A stretch of DNA of 64,000 nt. Origin: Macrostomum hystrix. Taxonomy: Eukaryota > Platyhelminthes > Macrostomidae. The translations under genes were made by a program, and so were the position numbers. The notes beneath the pieces are model-generated. The model had not been told where the DNA came from. It searched no databases and was given only the letters and a program-made list of their open reading frames with translations. Location of the stretch: assembly GCA_950097015.1 (NCBI GenBank), contig CATNEN010000003.1:3099001-3163000 (forward strand), in the 5' to 3' direction. Below, in pieces: positions 21,958 to 34,212 of the stretch; within the stretch, counting starts at the first letter, position 1, and each line of letters opens with the position of its first letter.

Positions 21958-23028
21958 TCACAGATCCACCTTGGCCTCGCTGCCGTGAGTTTTGCGGAAG
22001 TATTCTTCCTTCTTCTCGGGATCCGGGATGATGGTGGCAGCGCCCGGGTGCCAGCCAGCGGGGCAGACCTCGCCGTGCTTGTCCGTGTACTGGAAGGCCT
22101 GCACAAGGCGAAGAGTTTCATCAACGGACCGACCAACTGGCAGGTCGTTCATGGTGATCTGGCGTAGTACGCCTTTGTCATCGATGATGAAGAGGCCGCG
22201 AAGACTGTGACCGGCCGACTCCAGATAAACGCCATAGTCTTTAGAGATCTGTAAATTTATAATTAAAAAAAATTTAAAATTTAAATTTCTCGCACCAAGT
22301 TCCATTAGCTCGATTCCACGGCGAGACCACATTTATTTGGGGCGCAGCCGCGGAGAGAAGGCTTGGGGGCTTGTTGCGCAATTTACGCCCTTGAGGGCCA
22401 ACCTCCAAGGCCCAGTGAGAGTGTACCAGCATTAAGCAAGGGTAAAAATTAGGGTAGCTATTTACGAAGAGCTTCTGAGGGCGTGTTGAAATAAACTAAC
22501 ACGTCTACTGATAGTAGTGGTTTAGAATGATTTAGATTAAAAATTGCAGTGTGGTGTTAGAGAAAAAAGTACCAACCTGGTGTGTCAAATCGGACAACAG
22601 CGGGATCTGCAGATCGCCAAGTCCGCCTTTGTTACGCGGGGTCTTCAGCCAAGCCAAATGGGTGAACGGGCTGTCCACTGAGGCGGCAACCACTTCGGTG
22701 TTGATCTTTCGGAAATCACCGATTCGATCGCTGAATGCAATGATTTCAGTCGGGCAGACAAAGGTGAAATCCAACGGATAGAAGAAAAAGACCAGATATT
22801 TGCCTTTGTAGTCGGACAATTTGATCTCCTTCATCTGGCGATTGATGACAGCTGTGCCACTGAAGGCTGGCGCTGGTTTGGAGACTACAAATATGAGGTG
22901 CCATTTTAATGTTTGAAAATGCCTGTCAAAATATAAAACTGCTCAAAAATATTTCTGCTTGGAACAAAAAAATAAATATTTCAATACAATCTAGGCCCCG
23001 AAGACTGACCTTGTCCTTTGTACACCAT
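21958..23028 (-). CDS. PRDX: Typical 2-Cys peroxiredoxin
   Basis: Exons on the minus strand are 23028-23010, 22884-22577 and 22248-21958, giving 205 residues; the phases 1 and 0 both match. Thiol peroxidase that reduces H2O2 and organic peroxides with thioredoxin as donor. Peroxidatic Cys50 is in [11 protein letters not shown] and resolving Cys171 in HGEVCPAGW. The conserved PxxxTxxC environment and the [11 protein letters not shown] strand are present. GGLG (93-96) and the C-terminal YF (192-193) are both kept; together they mark eukaryotic peroxiredoxins sensitive to over-oxidation. There is no targeting peptide, so the protein is probably cytosolic. The tiny first coding exon (MVYKGQ) is supported by its GTCAGT donor. 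Confidence 0.95.
22305..22425 (+). mobile_element. SINE family A copy in peroxiredoxin intron 2
   Basis: Contains CTCGATTCCACGGCGAGACC, GGAGAGAAGGCTTGGGGGCT and the tail GCCCTTGAGGGCCAACCTCC. It is in antisense orientation to the host gene. Confidence 0.7.
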
Positions 23029-23029
23029 G

Positions 23030-23830
23030 CTGTGAATGAGTTCTAACTATAATTTATCAACAGTCAAAACTGACACCCCTCAAGTAATGTGGGTTACTGT
23101 CTGTTGCTGAGTATACCTATCTAAAAAATACAAATTAAAATAATGCTGATGAAAATTACTGATTGCTGATTAAACCTGTTGTACAACAATACCAGATTGG
23201 CATTAGACATACAGCTAGAGAGATTGAGCTAAAAGTATTTTTTTACATTCATGTTTCACAAACTGTTAGTACTTTTTTCAAAAAAAGAAAATACTTTCAA
23301 GGTAAAAAGAATTAGGTAATGAAGCTAACTATGCCCCTGTTCCAGATCTATAGATGTAGGAATTAAGAAAAATGTCTTTTAAATTAATATACAATTGTAT
23401 CTTTCCTATAGTGTAACAATTTAAATTGCATTGAAATATGAAAATTAGATAACGAACAACAATAACCATAAACAATTTTTAAATACACACATTAAGATGT
23501 CTGGGCTAGGCAAAGATAAGTAAAACTCAAACTCAGACTGTCCCTTGGTATCTAACACAAGCACACAAGGTGAAAGATACAGATACAATCAACTAAATTA
23601 GACAGCACTAGCCTTCTTTAAAAGATGAGAAAGTTTGACCTCTAAAAATAGCAGAGAAAATCAACACAAACTCATAATTTTTTTAATCAAATGTAGTAAG
23701 TGGCTCAGGCAACAGTCAGAAATACTAGAGGGACAGAAATATTTTAAGGTTTTGTATAATGTCATAAGTAGCAGAGCAGTGGATTTGAGCATCATAATTC
23801 TAAGCCACTGAGCTACTGAAAAACGGATCC
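23030..23830. other. Intergenic, AT-rich
   Basis: Upstream of the peroxiredoxin gene on the minus strand. No gene or clear regulatory array recognised. Confidence 0.4.
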
Positions 23831-23834
23831 TAGA

Positions 23835-24230
23835 CACTTCGACATCTTACAACTTCGTCATCCACTTGGAAGGTAGGACACTTCGTCATCCAGCCAATTG
23901 GCATGCTTTAAAGTTTGGTCAGTTTGTCATCTACTAATAACAAGCAATCAAATTCATCATCAATAAAGTGAGGGTGGGGTGGTGGGGCAGAGGTGTGAAC
24001 ACACTTCACACTCTAAATTGTCAAAAAGAGGTGTCAAAACTGATTTCATTATAAGAGTTGAAAGATTGGTGCCAACACGAGGTGAGGAGGTGAGGAGGGG
24101 TGGTTCTATTCTAACTTTGAAAACTTTTGTTTTATAGATGACGAAGTGTCCACAAGTCTAAGTCTCTTCATCATCAACCCTCTGAGATATTGGACAGATC
24201 GTCATCTGGATGACGAAGTTCAGGGATGAC
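23835..24230. repeat. Possible MITE-like element with inverted ACTTCGTCATCCA ends
   Basis: Left side repeats ACACTTCG and ACTTCGTCATCCA (23836-23900). The right side carries GATGACGAAGTGTCC (about 24138) and GGATGACGAAGTTC (about 24208). The ends are inverted relative to each other across about 390 bp. The interior has no gene. Confidence 0.4.
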
Positions 24231-24234
24231 CCTG

Positions 24235-25190
24235 AAAAACATCTAAATACTATTAAACTGGCCATTTATTGTAGAACAATATGTCAATAGGCAATTACAG
24301 AACAGAGTGTCCTCAAATTTGATAGCCAACCAACTAGATATTATGTTGCTATACATGCGCAACACCCGGCCAAACTGGCCAGGTGAAATGAGGGCCAAGC
24401 AAGGTAAGTAGCAAAAACCAATCAACCAAGTGCAAAAAATCAAAGGGGGGACCAAGGGACAAAAAAGGAAGGCGTGAAGAAGAGGAAAAAGGGGAGAGAA
24501 AAATAGAGCAAATGAGAGCAAACTAAGTCGTAAATAGAGCAAAAACTAAGTCACACGGCCAGCTAAGATTTGGGAGGTTGTACATGTATGTACATTGCTA
24601 TGTGTTTATAATATCTATCTAATGTATCCACTATCAATATAATATACCATTTTGTTCATAGTGGTAGTAGTAGTAGACTTGGCTCAGGCAAGAAGCCTGT
24701 TTTGGCAATATTGAGCAATGTTTAATAGGATGATTAAGATAAGTATTCAATAGTATATGCAATTATTGCAGTTCAAATTTCAAGTAATAAAAATGAAAAA
24801 AATTGAACATAGGCCTAAACATTAGAGTTAAAATGGAATGAATAATTCGATATTGTGAGTAAATAAAAATAAAGTCAATGGAATACAAGTTCACTGCTGG
24901 CAAGAACTTTGGGATTGAGGCAAGAGAGAGTGAATATATAGGGGAAGCTAGAAAAAAACACAAGGACAACAAATTGTATTAAAGAATACAATAATTGATT
25001 TATAGAAGTCTCATCAAGAATAAATATAGAGAGAAGTCGAATCATGTTGTATCTGTTAAAAATACCTATTTTAATTTAAAAGTATAAGTTTATTTATTTA
25101 TATTTACCTAATACATTTTTATCTGGCTAACAAAACTAAATAATACAATCCATATAGTAATAGCCAAAACAAAATAATTTAATAAAAACT
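24235..25190. other. Intergenic, AT-rich
   Basis: No gene recognised. The ORFs at 24243-24542 and 24763-24972 (minus) are hydrophobic low-complexity readings of AG-rich or AT-rich DNA. Confidence 0.4.
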
Positions 25191-25196
25191 ACATTT

Positions 25197-25358
25197 CTAT
25201 CCAAACGTACTTTGCGCTTTGCTGATGTGCAGCGAATGAGTCCAAGTTGGACTAGACTCCTGGGGATAAACTTGACCATCACCATAGTTCTGGCATTTCT
25301 CAGCAGCAACAATCATGATCATTCCAATTAAATGTGACAAAACAATTTTTGCTGCCAT
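25197..25358 (-). CDS. Small secreted peptide or first exon of a secreted protein
   Basis: ATG at 25358 opens a 53-residue frame with a strong signal peptide (MAAKIVLSHLIGMIMIVAAE), then KCQNYGDGQVYPQ and THSLHISKAQ. It could be a complete tiny secreted protein. However, a good donor (AAA/GTACGT, exon end at 25211, phase 1) suggests it may instead be exon 1 of a longer gene running toward lower coordinates, for which I found no further exon. An acceptor-like TTAGAAG lies about 25 bp before the ATG. I do not recognise the family. Confidence 0.45.
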   Translation of the reverse strand: MAAKIVLSHLIGMIMIVAAEKCQNYGDGQVYPQESSPTWTHSLHISKAQSTFG

Positions 25359-25639
25359 TGTTAATTATTTAACAGTTTAGCTTCTAATAAAAAATAGCTT
25401 TGAAAAATATATTATGAATTACAGTGAGATAATTCCACTTAGACAAACATTCGGACCTTGTGTCTTGTAAAGTAAGTTTCTTGTAAACGAAGTTTTTATA
25501 AGCCACTAAACATTATTTATGTAAAACAAATGTTTGCTATGTTTTATTAATAATGTCTACTAAAATCATTTTTTTGCACTCATTAACTTGAAACTTAATA
25601 ATTTTTGTTTTTTTGATTTATGAATTTTCTTAATTTCAT

Positions 25640-25890
25640 ATACAGGGGTGTGTATAATCTATGGGTCTGGGCATTTTATATTTATATTTCAGCACGTATT
25701 TATATATAGCAGCACGTTCGACGTTTGCCCCACATAAAAGCGTTGTATTGGCTTTGAAAGCTATAAGCTGCGCGTATCAATACGCCGCTGCGCGCAGAGT
25801 ACCGCTTTGTAGGCTCGTGTTGTAACGCAGATTTGGCTTTACGGAGTGTAACACGGGTGCATGCATGATGTTCACATCAATAATTATCGT
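25640..25890. promoter_or_regulatory. GC-rich island upstream of CCP1
   Basis: A sharply CpG-richer segment (about 25695-25870) in AT-rich DNA, containing TTGTATTGGCTTT (CCAAT-like) and a short hairpin GCGTATCAATACGC. It lies between the divergent small secreted ORF (-) and CCP1 (+), and may be a shared promoter. It could alternatively be a structured RNA, but no terminator or known family was found. Confidence 0.3.
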
Positions 25891-26774
25891 TACTAAAAAC
25901 CTAGGCCTACCAGGATTTGAAGTTTTTTGTAGCTTTTTCTAACTTTCTTTTGTGAATTAATTAAATAGTAAAATTTCTTTCAGCAAGTTTCTTTTATTCG
26001 CAATATGTTGTGCTTACTTTAGATTTTTCTTCATACTTTTTTCTTAGTTTATATTGAGTTTACACTAAAATAGTTGTTCATAAATAGGAATGCATATGCA
26101 TCCTAAGTTATTTTTTTGCCTTATTTATGATCAGTCATGTTTTTTTACTTATTAGTTTTTGGCAACAGCAATATGTAATATAAATAAAAAAACCCTCATA
26201 GTTATACATATCTAGAATAGTGGCTAGAGCTAATTCCACTCGCTATACTGATCCATATACATCAATTGTTATTGATGTTGAACTCGTGTTCCTATTGGCC
26301 TAATGATCTCTATGTTTTAGGTGTCCAAAGTTTTATTTAAATGGAATCAAGTTTACCATTTTAATTCTAATTATATGTTTTATAGTATTAGGATTAACAA
26401 AAAATCTGTTGGCTTTGCAAATGTAAAGAGCTATAATTACTGTCAAAACGAACAAATATTTAAATCATTTTCTTACCCAAAAGTTATTTTCTTTTTTGCT
26501 GTCTCTACTCTTCCAATATTTCTTATGGAATTTTTAAATAATATTAATTGTAAATGGTTAGCCCCAGCCATCACATTATATTCAGGCAATATAGACAAGA
26601 GACATAACTAATGTTGTTTTGCTTCTTTTATTTTATATAATTTACCCTTGCTTTTAAGTTTCAAATTTTATTTATGCTGCAACACAAATAATTTTTTTAA
26701 TTTCAGATGTTTGTGAATGCTTAAAGTAGAAGCATTTATATTAATTTCAAAAGGTTTTAAGCCTCTAAAACAAC

Positions 26775-29700
26775 ATGGATGGGTAAGCAGCATAGAGGAT
26801 GAAATTTAGCATATTTGCTATGTTTTTTAAGCCAAACATTTTATTTTTATCCTGATTCAATATTATAAATTCATTTTAGAAGCAAAATAAAAACATACTT
26901 CGAAAGTCTGATAAAGTACCATAGAAATTCTGCGCAGACTGCTAGTAGGAGTGGCAGACAAGAGGATGTGGCAAATATTCGCACACTGATCTCAAGGCTT
27001 ATGCAAGCCTTACAGAATCAAGGTATGTTTAGGGTTAGCTAAATTAAAACATGCCTTTTAAAGAGCATATTGTCACACTTAGTTAAGTAAAAAACTTTGT
27101 TCCAACATCAAACAGATAAGCTGAATCGTGATTGGCTATTGCGCCAGCCCAACTATGCTCAATGTCTGGTTCTCACAATGCAGACAGTGCCAGATCGTTC
27201 TGTTCAGCTATGCTCAGCACATTGTATTGCTGAATTATTGGGCCACTCCAACACTGCCAGGCGGGCTCAGGTCTTTGTTAAACAGGGAGCGACACTAGCT
27301 CTTTGCCAGTCTATGGCACAGGAGTGGCGCGAACCTGCACCCAACGAAACTATGCTCATGCTGCTGCATCAGGTGAGCATCTTATCAGCTGACTGGCATC
27401 TTAAGGAATGAATCGTTTAGATCCCACCTGAATTATTCAGATCCCAACTGAATCATTCAGATCCCAACTGAATCATTCAGATCCCACCTGAATCATTTAG
27501 ATCCCACCTGAATCATTTAGATCCCACTTGAATCATTCAGATCCCACCTGAATCATTCAGATCCAACCTGAATCATTCAGATCCCACATGAATTATTGAG
27601 ATCCCACCTGAATCATTCAGATCCCACCTGAATCGTTTAGTTCCCACCTGAATCATTCAGATCCAACCTGAATCATTCAGATCCCACATGAATTATTGAG
27701 ATCCCACCTGAATCATTCAGATCCCACCTGAATCATTCAGATCCCACCTGAATCATTCAGATCCCACCTGAATCATTCAGATCCAACCTGAATCATTCAG
27801 ATCCCACCTGAATCATTTAGATCCCACCTGAATCATTCAGTTCCAACCTGAATCATTCAGATCCCACCTGAATCATTCAGATCCCACATGAATTATTGAG
27901 ATCCCACCTGAATCATTCAGATCCCACCTGAATCGTTTAGTTCCCACCTGAATCATTCAGATCCAACCTGAATCATTCAGATCCCACATGAATTATTGAG
28001 ATCCCACCTGAATCATTCAGATCCCACCTGAATCATTCAGATCCCACCTGAATCATTCAGATCCCACCTGAATCATTCAGATCCAACCTGAATCATTCAG
28101 ATCCCACCTGAATCATTTAGATCCCACCTGAATCATTCAGTTCCAACCTGAATCATTCAGATCCCACCTGAATCATTCAGATCCTACCTGAATCATTCAG
28201 ATCTTAACGAAGCTCGCAGCCAAGGACAAGCGATTGCCAGCTCGACTTCGCCAACACCAGTGCCTGCCAATCACTCTGAGCCTGTTGCGCCAGTGCTCAA
28301 TTGCCAGTCCTGGCTCTGGTCGGCCTGCTCACGTACCGCTGGCCCTATTAAAAGCTGCCTGCGTTTCTAGCCAAAGAAATTCGGCAACCGCCGGACGCGC
28401 AGGTGCCGTTCAACAGTTGTTGAAACTAACAGAACAATGCGGCAGGCGTCAATTGACCCTACTCAAACTGTCCCTGGACACCCTGATCTGTCTGACCAGG
28501 CTGAAGTCTAACGCTGCTAGAGCTCTAGGCCAAGGCGGCCTAGGCTTAGCTCTGGCTCAGTTCGAAGATTGGCAGAGGCGAGACACGCGGAATAGAAATG
28601 TTCCGATTCGGCGGGCTTTGCTGCTGCTCCTGAGGCAGCTAACTGCTGTCAGGTTTGTGGATTCCATGCAGTTTTCTGAGAATAGTTTAGGTCTTAAAAG
28701 TTGTGAATGGGATTCGTTTTTTTATTTTGAATGGGGGTATTTTACTTTTTCAGAATTTTCGGGATCGGGTAAATGAGGGATTTTTATTGGATTCTTAAGA
28801 GCTGGAACTTACTGGGATTTTTCCTTTTTTGGAATCTGGGATTCCTTTTTAGGATTCCGAGGATCAGGGATATTTAGGATTTATTTTAGGATTCCGAGGA
28901 TCTGAGATATTTGGGATTTATTTTAGGATTCCGAGGATCAGAGATATTTGGGCTTTATTTTAGGATTCCGAGGATCAGGGATATTTGGGATTTATTTTAG
29001 GATTCCGAGGATCAGGGATATTTGGGATTTATTTTAGAATTCCGAGGATCTGGGATATTTGGGATTTATTTTAGAATTCCGAGGATCTGGGATATTTGGT
29101 ATTTATTTTAGGATTCCGAGGATCAGGGATATTTGGGATATATTTATGATTCCGAGGATCTGGGATATTTGGTATTTATTTTAGGATTTAGAGGATTCCG
29201 AGATACTTTCGGATTCCTTTTAAAATATTCATGGAAACTGGGATATTTTAGATTCCTTTATGGTTTCTGGCAATCTAGGATACATTAGGAGTCCTTTTAT
29301 AATTCTGGGATCTGGGACATATTGGATTTTTTAAATAGGGAAATCTGTGAAATTTAGATAACGTTTTAGGATTCGGAAGATCTGGGATGTTTTCGATTTA
29401 ATGTCATTTGCTGAAGATTTGCGATTACAATTTAGGATTTGATTTAAAGATTTTCAGAGATTCTCAGGACTTTTGAATGCGTTTTAGTTAAGAATATTTC
29501 GGTTTTCTAGAAATTGTACTTAAAACAAAGCGACAACTCTCGCCCTCTCGCCTTAGATCAGGGCGCCGGGCTTTCGCCCAGCTTGGCGGCCCGGTTGCTC
29601 TTTACCAGCTGTGCCGCGGCGCATTGAACAATGCCGAACTCGAACCCCTGACCGCAGCTGCCACCCTGATCCTGCGCCAGTGCGCACCCCGCACCCAGCT

Positions 29701-32700
29701 GCCTGTGCCGTCGGCTTTATCGCCGCACAGCGCCTTCATCAGCGCTAGCCTCCGACAGCAGCTCCAGCTCGATTCTGTCTCCGTCGATAATGCTGTTCGA
29801 CTGGGTGCCGACAGCAGCGACGAAGATGACGATATCGACGATGACGAAGATGACGACGAGGCGGCGGACGATGATGACGGCGAAGATGAAGCTGACAGCC
29901 GCGACGGACACGCTGATAACAATGAGCCGGACAATGGCTACTCGTTTACCAATAGCGGCGCCGCCTCACTCAAATATGGTGAATCTTGTTTTGGAGATCT
30001 TTGTTCTATATTCAAGTCAAAACCTTGTCATCCCGAAGCCCTATATCTTTTCTGAGGCCTAATATTCCCCAATTGCCCTCAATCCCTTCAGGCCCGTCAT
30101 CTCAATCCCTTCAGGCCTATCACATCAACTCCTTCAGGCCCATCACCTCAATTCCTTCATGCCCATCACATCAATTCCTTCAGGCCCATCACATCAATTC
30201 CTTCAGGCCCATCACTTTGATTCCTTCAAGCGCACATTAACTCAATTCCTTCAGGACCATTACCTCAATTTCTTCAGTCCTATCACCTCGATTCCTACAT
30301 TGCGTTTTGCCAAAACAATTCGTCTTCCAAAACTATCAGGCGACGTCAGCAGCTACGACGGCCGCAATCTAGCCGAACTGGAAGCCGCCTATGGTCACGT
30401 GATTGAGTTGGAAAGTGCTGGTGCTGCTGCTGCTGCTGCTTCGCTGAATTGCGGTTTGCCCTCGTTATCTCGCCAGACTGTATCATCGTCAACCTTCGGA
30501 CCAATCGCATCTTGGTCGTCGACTTCAGCATCTATGGGTCATTTGTCATTGAACTCATCGTATTCTACATCGTCAATTGAGCAGACAATGAAATCTGTGC
30601 GTCTATCTGCTACAGAAATATCCCTATTGTCTGTTTCTGCCAAGCCGTTGACTTCTAGAAGAAGATCTGGCAATAATTCCGCACAACAATTGTCAGATTA
30701 TTCTTCAGCTGACGCTGGCCAATCAGCACTGACCGAACGATACGTGCGTCTGAGCTCTCGCACAAAATCGGTGGCCAAATTTCACATTCTTGGCTATCCG
30801 GATCTAATAGGAGCCTGTTCACCGCCCTATAGGGAGGCTTTGACAGAGCGGAAGTCTGTCTGTACACAGGCACTGGTGCTGGACGATGCTAGAAGGTTAG
30901 TTTTCTTGTAAGGTTAAGAAAAAAACGAGAATTCTAGAGTTCTGGCCACCAGCCTAAAGGGGTAAAAAATTTGGTGGGTGTGGCGACACCTCCAGTCCAT
31001 GGACTGAACATGCTGATGCACGCACAGCTTTTGGCTTGTGAAAAAATTCTGTACACTGCTATGTTGCCAAAATATTATTGATCAATTCAAGATTCAAGGA
31101 AAAATTTTTGTTTGATTACACCTGCCCCAATTGGGCCAGACGTGCAGCCGACAGCACAGCCGCAGCTACGAGTATTGCGTGGCGCATCTGAAGGCTGCGT
31201 ACGGCTGTTCAGTCCATGGACTGCGGAGCGCGACAGCCACCCTTAATTAGCCCAGCAAATTCTGGCACCCATTTGAAATCTGGGTGAACTGAAGCAATGC
31301 AGAGTTAAGTGTCTTGCTAATGGACACGGAACTGTATCAGGGGAGTCGGGAATCGAACCCCCGACCTTCCAGTCGTGAGTACGAAGCTCTAGCCACTAGG
31401 CTACAACCCCATTTAGCTCAGAAAGTTTCAAGCTCAATTTATAATTGCATAACTGTCCATAAAAATTCCAAATCTAATGTACATCAAACCCTCTACCTTC
31501 TTCAGATGGATTGATCCTTCGGACATTATCGATCGTGTCGTTTACGATCTGGACGAACTAGTTTCCCGATCTCGTTCGCACGGTCGCATGGACGCCGCCA
31601 ATAGATTAGTGAACGACGATGAACTAGAATTGCAGCAACAGCAGCAACAACAGCAGCAGCAGCACTTGACTTTCGAATCTCGCTTTGAATCTGGCAATCT
31701 TCGTCGAGCTATTCAAGTGCGTCGACGAGAATACGATCTTCTCCTTAGTCCGGACATTGGGCATCGAGGTCACCTGCAGTGGTTCTACTTTCGCGTTGCC
31801 AACTGTGAATCCGGTGTGCCCTACAGGTTTAACATTGTCAACTGTGAAAAAGCTGGCTCCCAATTTAGCTGCGGTATGAGACCGCTACTATTCAGTGTTA
31901 AAGAGGCCATGCTAGGAAGGCCGTATTGGCTAAGAGCCGGCAAGGATGTCTGCTATTATCGCAATCAATATTTGCGTCCAAAGATATCTGGTCCTAGAAT
32001 GCCTTATTATACGGCTAGTTTTACTATTACATTTAAACACTCTGGTGACGTGTGCTATCTGGCCTACTATGTGCCGTACACCTACACTAGGCTATTAGCC
32101 GACTTGGAGGATTGGCAATCAGTTGCAGCCGCCAATACCAATGATTCTTCTGGTATAATATTCTCTCGTCATAGTTTGGGAGCGTCACTAGGCGGCAATC
32201 AGTTGCACGCTTTGACTGTCACAGCTGAGCCAATGGATTCTGCGCGACCAATTGTGCTAATTACTGGGCGAGTACACCCGGGCGAATCCAATGCCAGTTG
32301 GACTGTACGCGGTCTGGTCAATTATCTGCTCAGTCCGGCTGCCAGGTTGGTTTGACTGTTGGTTTGAAAATAGATGGATTGCCCATCTAACCACTAGGTG
32401 GGTTGTAGCCTAGTGGTTAGAGCGTTGGACTAACGACTTAAAGGTCGAGGGTTCGACTCCCGACTCCAACGGAACAATTTGTGTCCTTTAGCAAGACACT
32501 TAACTCTGGATTGATTCGGTTCACCAAACTGTTAAATGGGTATCAGCATCTGCTGGGGTATTTAAGTGTGGGTGTGGCGTCCCCCCCAGTCCATGGACTG
32601 AACAGCCGTACGCAGCCTTCAGATGCGCCTTAAAAATTATTAATAAGAATTTGTAATTTAACATTAACATGACTCACTCCATTAATATTGTCACAGACAA

Positions 32701-34212
32701 CTTCGTCGCGAATTCATATTCAAATTGGTGCCAATGCTAAACCCGGACGGCGTGATCAACGGCAATCATCGCTGCTCGCTATCAGCCGAGGATCTTAACA
32801 GGGCTTGGCTGTGTCCTACGGTTGCTAAGCAACCAGAGATCTATCATACGAAGGTGAGAATCGTTTGTTGAATTATCTAGAATGGCGAATATCGTTTATC
32901 ATTGCAGTGCAATTACTACGGGATATTTTTCAACTGCTCATCCTCCAGGGCCTGCTCAGCCTGCTCTGCCTCACTGGCCGTAGGCCGGCTCTCTACATCG
33001 ATTGTCACGGTCACTCGAGGCGCAACAATGTCTTCATGTTCGGCTGCAGTCCGAGCCAGAGCTGGATGCAACAGCCAGTAGATCGAGACAATCCCGGCTG
33101 GCTGTTGAATGGCGGCGTCGGCGGGCCGCCAACTGAGGATCTGGGTTATCGGGCTCTGCCCAGACTCTTAGCTCAACTTGCTCCCGCCTTCTCCTGGTCG
33201 AATTGTTGCTTCACTGTTGAAAAGGTGCGTGTTGCTTGCATTGGGTTCTGTTTTATGTGTACTTTTAAAGCTGCTGGGAATGAGAAATTAACGATTCAAA
33301 AACTGTTTTTATGAATATACTTGGCACTCATGTCACTCTAGATTGTCACTCTCATTGTCACTCTAGATCGTCACTCTCATTGTCACTCTAGATCGTCATT
33401 CTGATTAGAACTCTAGATTCATATTTTTGTCACTCTGAATTTTCAATCTCATCGTCCCTCTGATCTAGCCTCTTTTGTTGCCCTACTTTGTCACTCTCGT
33501 TTATTCGTGCGGGTCTCACTCCCTCCTCACGCAAATTGAGTTTGCCAATCTACTATCGCTAACCCAGAACCCACCCCGTCACTAGGCCAAGGAGTCTACC
33601 GCTCGCGTTGTAGCCTGGCGACAGATGCGCATTCTTTGCGCCTACACCCTGGAGGCCAGCTACAGCTGCTGCGATCAGGGTCCCTACAGAGGCTTCCACA
33701 TCGGAGTGCGCGAACTGGAAGAGATGGGCGCCAAATTGGCCGAGTGTCTAGTTCGATGGCGCGCCTTTCGGCAGATTCCTGTTACTGCTACTGCTGCTGC
33801 TGCTGCTGCATGCGCCTCAGCCGCTGCATCAACAGCTTCGATGGAGTCGAGGTAATTAAAACGCGATACGAGGCACATTAATCTCCAAGTCTTATCTCCT
33901 TATGTAAATGTCGTTTGGCCGCGGATTCGAACCCAGGACCATTAGTGCAAGAGTCAGACGCTCTACCGCTCCGCCACTTTGAACCACACTTGCTTTACCT
34001 TATTCTTCAGCACTTATAGTTTTTTCTCTCTATTTACCAAATCCAGAAACGCCACATTTCTCGTGGGCAGCGATACTGACGATCGAGAAGAAAATCAGTG
34101 TCTAATGTTGGACGATGATGAAATCAGTGGTAGCGTTGATGATGCTGGATATCGAGACGATCGACTCTCTGAAGAGTTTATCACGGAATCCGACAATGAG
34201 TTGTACGCTTGA
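26775..34212 (+). CDS. AGTPBP1: Cytosolic carboxypeptidase 1 (tubulin deglutamylase)
   Basis: Eleven exons: 26775-26782, 26880-27022, 27116-27372, 28201-28652, 29557-29978, 30340-30895, 31506-32345, 32697-32853, 32949-33224, 33586-33851 and 34047-34212. All phases match, giving 1180 residues (human CCP1 has 1226). The enzyme removes glutamates from tubulin and other protein tails. The N-terminal half is helical armadillo-like ([39 protein letters not shown]). An acidic Asp/Glu linker follows, then the CCP N-domain ([26 protein letters not shown]) and the M14 peptidase. Zinc ligands lie in [11 protein letters not shown] and [10 protein letters not shown], and the catalytic Glu in AYTLEASY. The exon 5-6 junction (intron 29979-30339) is the least certain. 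Exon 7 has a Gln run. Confidence 0.93.
27417..28200. repeat. Minisatellite, 20-bp unit, filling CCP1 intron 3
   Basis: About 39 copies of ATCCCACCTGAATCATTCAG, with a higher-order block repeated at about 27600 and 27900. The last unit ends exactly at the acceptor CATTCAG/ATC, so the repeat unit supplies the 3' splice site of exon 4. Confidence 0.95.
28840..29200. repeat. Minisatellite, ~37-bp unit, in CCP1 intron 4
   Basis: About nine copies containing AGGATTCCGAGGATCAGGGA and TATTTGGGATTTATTTT, decaying toward 29400. Confidence 0.9.
30083..30290. repeat. Minisatellite, ~23-bp unit, in CCP1 intron 5
   Basis: About nine copies of TCAATTCCTTCAGGCCCATC plus ACA. Each unit ends in an acceptor-like CCTTCAG. 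Confidence 0.85.
30950..31415. mobile_element. Two SINE B copies in head-to-head-type arrangement
   Basis: A short plus-strand piece (30950-31045) carries GGTGGGTGTGGCGACACC and CAGTCCATGGACTG. A nearly complete minus-strand copy follows (31115-31415), with an A box and the B box GGGTTCGATTCCC. Both lie in CCP1 intron 6. Confidence 0.8.
32395..32640 (+). mobile_element. SINE family B copy, most complete
   Basis: Has an A box (TAGCCTAGTGG) and a perfect B box (GGTTCGACTCC), 43 bp apart. Then come GACACTTAACTCTG, the core GGTGTGGCGTCCCCCCCAG, CAGTCCATGGACTG and a GCAGCCTTCAGATGCG tail. It lies in CCP1 intron 7. A tRNA cloverleaf does not close properly, so it is tRNA-derived but not a tRNA gene. 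Confidence 0.85.
33328..33500. repeat. Short degenerate GTCACTCTAGA repeat in CCP1 intron 9
   Basis: Several copies of GTCACTCTAGATCGTCACTC-like units about 24-25 bp long, diverging toward 33500. A similar TCACTCTAGA unit recurs at 38800-39090 in another gene's intron. Confidence 0.7.
33908..33984 (-). mobile_element. tRNA-like SINE head in CCP1 intron 10
   Basis: On the minus strand TGGCGGAGCGG fits an A box and GGTTCGAATCC is a perfect B box. The T-stem and acceptor stem do not pair, so this is a SINE head or tRNA pseudogene and not a functional tRNA. Confidence 0.55.

Noticed and set aside
26321-26611. 96-residue plus-strand ORF upstream of CCP1
   Set aside because: AT-rich composition, no domain, no ATG-supported start; probably intron or UTR sequence.
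27417-28200. CRISPR-like array
   Set aside because: The regular 20-bp units have no distinct spacers; it is a simple minisatellite in a eukaryotic intron.
32395-32470. Functional tRNA genes at SINE heads (also 31344-31412 and 33908-33984)
   Set aside because: A and B boxes are good, but the acceptor and T stems do not pair and the core continues into SINE sequence.
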